Below, one piece after another: positions 61,859 through 64,000 of a stretch of DNA of 64,000 nucleotides. The notes beneath the pieces were generated by a model. That model did not search any database, was not told the DNA's origin, and saw nothing but the letters and a program-made list of their open reading frames with translations. Within the stretch, counting starts at the first letter, position 1. Each line of letters opens with the position of its first letter. This DNA comes from Isosphaera sp. (lineage in GTDB: Bacteria > Planctomycetota > Planctomycetia > Gemmatales > Gemmataceae). The position numbers were made by a program, and so were the translations under genes. The stretch is taken from the NCBI GenBank assembly GCA_013822345.1, contig PNKH01000011.1, positions 1-64,000 of the forward strand. Direction: 5' to 3'.

Positions 61859-63004
61859 ATGAACGCGAAGCTCCGGCTGGTCGTGGCGTGCGGCGGCGGT
61901 GCGTTCCTCGGCGGCCTCGTCGTCGGCTCCGGCCCGTCGCCGCACGCCACCGTGGCCGCCCACGCCCCGCCGCTCCCCCCCGTCGCCGCGGCCTGGCCGG
62001 CCGCCGCCGACCTTGTTCCCGCCGACCCGACCGAACGCTTCCAGGCGACGATCCGGAGGGTCGGTCCGGCGGTCGTGGCGGTCGACGCGGTCAAGCCGCC
62101 GGGCGCCGACCCGACCGCCAAGGGGAAGCCGGTCGAGGAGTCCGGGTCCGGGGTGATGGTCAAGTTCCCTGGGGTCGCCGGGGTGGTCGCGGTCACCAAC
62201 CACCACGTCGTCGGCGCCGCCGACCCGTCCAAGGTCTACGTCACCCTGTCCGACGGCCGCATCCTCCGCCCGACCCGCATCCTGGCCGACCCGGAGTCCG
62301 ACCTCTCCCTCCTCGTGCTCGACGACGCCGGCCTCCCGGTCGCCGAGCTGGGCGACAGCGACAAGGTCCGCCGCGGCCAGTGGGTGCTCGCGTTCGGCAG
62401 CCCGTTCGGGCTGAACCAGACGGTCACCCACGGCATCATCTCGGCCACCGACCGCGGGCAGATCAACCTCGGGTCGACGATCCGGGTGAAGGAGTTCCTG
62501 CAGACCGACGCGGCGATCAACCCCGGGTCGAGCGGCGGCCCGCTCGCCGACCTCGACGGCCGGGTGGTCGGGATCAACACCGCGATCGCGTCGAAGAGCG
62601 GGGACAACAGCGGGGTGTCGTTCAGCATCCCGGCGAACCTGGTGAAGCGGATCGCCGGCCAACTGATCGAGAAGGGGGCGGTGACCCGCGGGTACCTCGG
62701 GGTTCAGCTGGCCGGGTCGCTGGAGCCGGCGGAGGCCCTACGGCTCGGGCTCACCCGGGTGACCGGGGCATTGGTCGAGATCGTCCACCCGGGGACGCCG
62801 GCGGAGGCGGCCGGGCTCCGGCCGGGGGACGTGATCCTGCGGCTCGAGGACGTGCCGCTGCGGGACGAGAACCACCTGATCAACCTGGTCACGGCCCTGC
62901 CGCCGGGCCAGAAGGTGACGCTCGGCGTGTGGCGGGACCGGAAGTCACAGGCGGTGGCGGTGACGGTCGGGGAGTACGCGGCGGGGAAGGCGCGGCCGCG
63001 GTGA
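61859..63004 (+). CDS. HtrA/DegP-like serine protease with PDZ domain
   Basis: A 381-residue trypsin-like protease. It has an N-terminal membrane anchor or signal (LRLVVACGGGAFLGGLVVG). The catalytic triad is His in TNHHVVG (~residue 113), Asp in DPESDLSLLVL (~145), and Ser in NPGSSGGPL (~225). A C-terminal PDZ domain (~275-370; RGYLGVQLAG, GTPAEAAGLRPGDVILRLEDVP) follows. It degrades misfolded envelope proteins. ATG 61859 begins the anchor. A possible AT-poor ribosome-binding site only. Confidence 0.9.
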   Translation: MNAKLRLVVACGGGAFLGGLVVGSGPSPHATVAAHAPPLPPVAAAWPAAADLVPADPTERFQATIRRVGPAVVAVDAVKPPGADPTAKGKPVEESGSGVMVKFPGVAGVVAVTNHHVVGAADPSKVYVTLSDGRILRPTRILADPESDLSLLVLDDAGLPVAELGDSDKVRRGQWVLAFGSPFGLNQTVTHGIISATDRGQINLGSTIRVKEFLQTDAAINPGSSGGPLADLDGRVVGINTAIASKSGDNSGVSFSIPANLVKRIAGQLIEKGAVTRGYLGVQLAGSLEPAEALRLGLTRVTGALVEIVHPGTPAEAAGLRPGDVILRLEDVPLRDENHLINLVTALPPGQKVTLGVWRDRKSQAVAVTVGEYAAGKARPR

Positions 63005-63069
63005 CGGGGGTGGCCGGGTCGCCGTCCGTGGCGGCCCGCGGCGCGGGGTTGCTGGCGGCACGGCGGCGG

Positions 63070-63189
63070 TCACTCCTCGTCGCGGGGCTTCATCCGCAGG
63101 AAGATCATCACCCCGATCAGGGCGACCAGGGCCACGCCCATCCCGACCATCACCCAGGTCTGCCCCAGGAAGTCCATAATCCGGTCCAT
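63070..63189 (-). CDS. 39-residue single-span membrane protein
   Basis: A short minus-strand ORF from an ATG at 63189 to a TGA at 63070. It reads MDRIMDFLG, a hydrophobic helix of ~20 residues (VMVGMGVALVALIGVMIFL) and a charged tail RMKPRDEE. A GAGGGA ribosome-binding site is 7 nt before the ATG. It converges with the HtrA-like gene (66-bp gap) and diverges from glutamate synthase. The hydrophobic helix, charged tail and ribosome-binding site support a real gene. Function unknown; its codon use and the absence of a competing frame make it more likely than chance. Confidence 0.6.
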   Translation of the reverse strand: MDRIMDFLGQTWVMVGMGVALVALIGVMIFLRMKPRDEE

Positions 63190-63436
63190 CGAACGGTCCC
63201 TCGGTTGCGAGTGGAGATGACGGCGGGTGGGGTCCGGAAACCCTCCCGGGCTCGCCCGGCCGCCGGCTTGTGCCGAAAAGCACCCGTGTTCTAGCCGCCG
63301 GGTGTTACAGGTGCAAGTGTCCGCGGGAAAAACTTCTCCCCGGCCTCACACGGGCGCATCTCGACGCCCCCACACGCCTTCCCTAAGAACAGCGATTGCG
63401 GCCGAGACGTGGTCGCGGTGCGATTTGAACGTTCGA

Positions 63437-63465
63437 GGTCGAGAGACTCTCCCCGCCTCTCGACC
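63437..63465. repeat. Short stem-loop upstream of glutamate synthase
   Basis: A 9-bp stem (63437-63445 with 63457-63465) and 11-nt loop, GGTCGAGAG/CTCTCGACC, lie 19 nt before the GTG start. It could be part of the leader and affect translation. Confidence 0.4.
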
Positions 63466-63483
63466 CCAACCCGGAGTACGACG

Positions 63484-64000
63484 GTGAACCCGACGGGCGG
63501 GCTGGAGCGGGTGCGCGGCGGCGGGCTCCTCTACACGGACGAGGTCGGGCACGACGCCTGCGGGATCGGCGGGGTCGCCGCCCGCGACGGCACCCCCTCC
63601 CCGGAGGTGCTGAAGAAGGCGGTCACCGCCCTCAAGGCGATGGAGCACCGCGGCGGGGTGTGCGGGGCCGCCGGCGACGGGGCCGGCCTCACCGCCGCCG
63701 TCCCGCGGTCGTTCTTCCGCGAGGAGGCGAAGCGGCTGAAGCTCGACGGCGCCCGCCACCTCGCCCCCGAAGACGTCCTCGCCGTCGGCGTCTTCTTCCT
63801 GTCCGAGCCGGACCCGGCCCGCCAGGAGCAGGCCCGCGCCCTGATCCGCGAGACGCTCGCCGGCGGGCCGGTGCAGCTCCTCGGCACCCGCCCCGTGCCG
63901 ACGAACGAGGACGCCCTCCCCCCGCGGGCGAAGGCCACCCGCCCGGCGGTCGTCGAGCAACTCCTCTTCAAGGTCGGCGGCGACCCCGACGCGGCCGAGC
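63484..64000 (+). CDS. gltB: Glutamate synthase large subunit, N-terminal part (cut by window end)
   Basis: The first 172 codons of a glutamine amidotransferase class II protein. The GTG start at 63484 gives a propeptide of ~23 residues before Cys-24 in DACGIGGVA, the N-terminal nucleophile of mature GOGAT that would be exposed by cleavage. The motifs MEHRGGVCGAAGDGAG and VFFLSEPDPARQEQA match the glutamate synthase amidotransferase domain. The rest lies outside the window. No strong ribosome-binding site; alternative starts upstream are not supported. Confidence 0.85.
   Translation, partial: MNPTGGLERVRGGGLLYTDEVGHDACGIGGVAARDGTPSPEVLKKAVTALKAMEHRGGVCGAAGDGAGLTAAVPRSFFREEAKRLKLDGARHLAPEDVLAVGVFFLSEPDPARQEQARALIRETLAGGPVQLLGTRPVPTNEDALPPRAKATRPAVVEQLLFKVGGDPDAAE

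Overview
The window is very GC-rich chromosomal DNA from a planctomycete, most likely of the Gemmataceae. This rests on gene content: a DUF1559 prepilin-like protein, DUF1501 and DUF1549/DUF1553 proteins, secreted Planctomycete cytochromes fused to WD40 repeats, BBP7-like outer-membrane barrels, and Tat-exported Gfo/Idh/MocA oxidoreductases. Dispersed palindromic repeats sit at a large share of the gene junctions. No rRNA, tRNA, CRISPR array or transposase gene was seen.

Region 1 (109-6468) is a tightly overlapping chemosensory operon, cheW-cheR(TPR)-cheW-cheA(REC)-cheB. Its order and domains match the Wsp/alternative-function type; a receptor gene is expected just left of the window. Region 2 (6599-18067) holds a DUF1559 protein, a diheme secreted cytochrome, a 1347-residue multiheme cytochrome with a C-terminal LVIVD-type propeller, an outer-membrane barrel and an FHA-GAF-adenylate cyclase. 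Region 3 (18135-22318, minus) is a DUF1501-WD40-DUF1549/1553 set bracketed and split by two related ~180-bp palindromic elements. Region 4 (22715-26731) has a secreted alpha/beta hydrolase, a DRB0094-type RNA ligase and a lipoprotein-like protein.

Region 5 (26765-33578, minus) is a housekeeping run: dnaX-ybaB-recR-rpoN, then an E2-like acyltransferase and an acyl-CoA carboxylase carboxyltransferase. dnaX carries an A9 slippery run followed 8 nt later by a 25-bp stem made from a dispersed repeat, with early stops in both shifted frames. This looks like the signal for making a short gamma form and is the most interesting feature of the window. Region 6 (33786-42088) has a sulfotransferase, an outer-membrane protein, an unrecognised 478-residue protein and three sugar/envelope genes (a multi-span membrane protein, an NAD-sugar epimerase and a GT4 glycosyltransferase). 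Region 7 (42189-46000, minus) is sugar-related: two Gfo/Idh/MocA proteins around a TIM-barrel isomerase, with two successive intrinsic terminators.

Region 8 (46163-55352) has an esterase, a cytochrome-WD40 protein, a HesB-like lipoprotein, a P-loop kinase, an AsmA/TamB-like giant, a kinase/macro-domain gene remnant and a polysaccharide export lipoprotein. Region 9 (55428-64000) has an ABC-F ATPase, an SDR, a DHH phosphoesterase, a SppA-like peptidase, a DksA/TraR zinc-finger protein with a good promoter and terminator, an HtrA-like protease, a 39-residue one-helix membrane protein and the start of glutamate synthase.

Palindromic repeats lie inside the reading frames of cheA, the carboxyltransferase and dnaX, supply the last codons of a P-loop kinase gene, and supply the ribosome-binding site of the GT4 gene.
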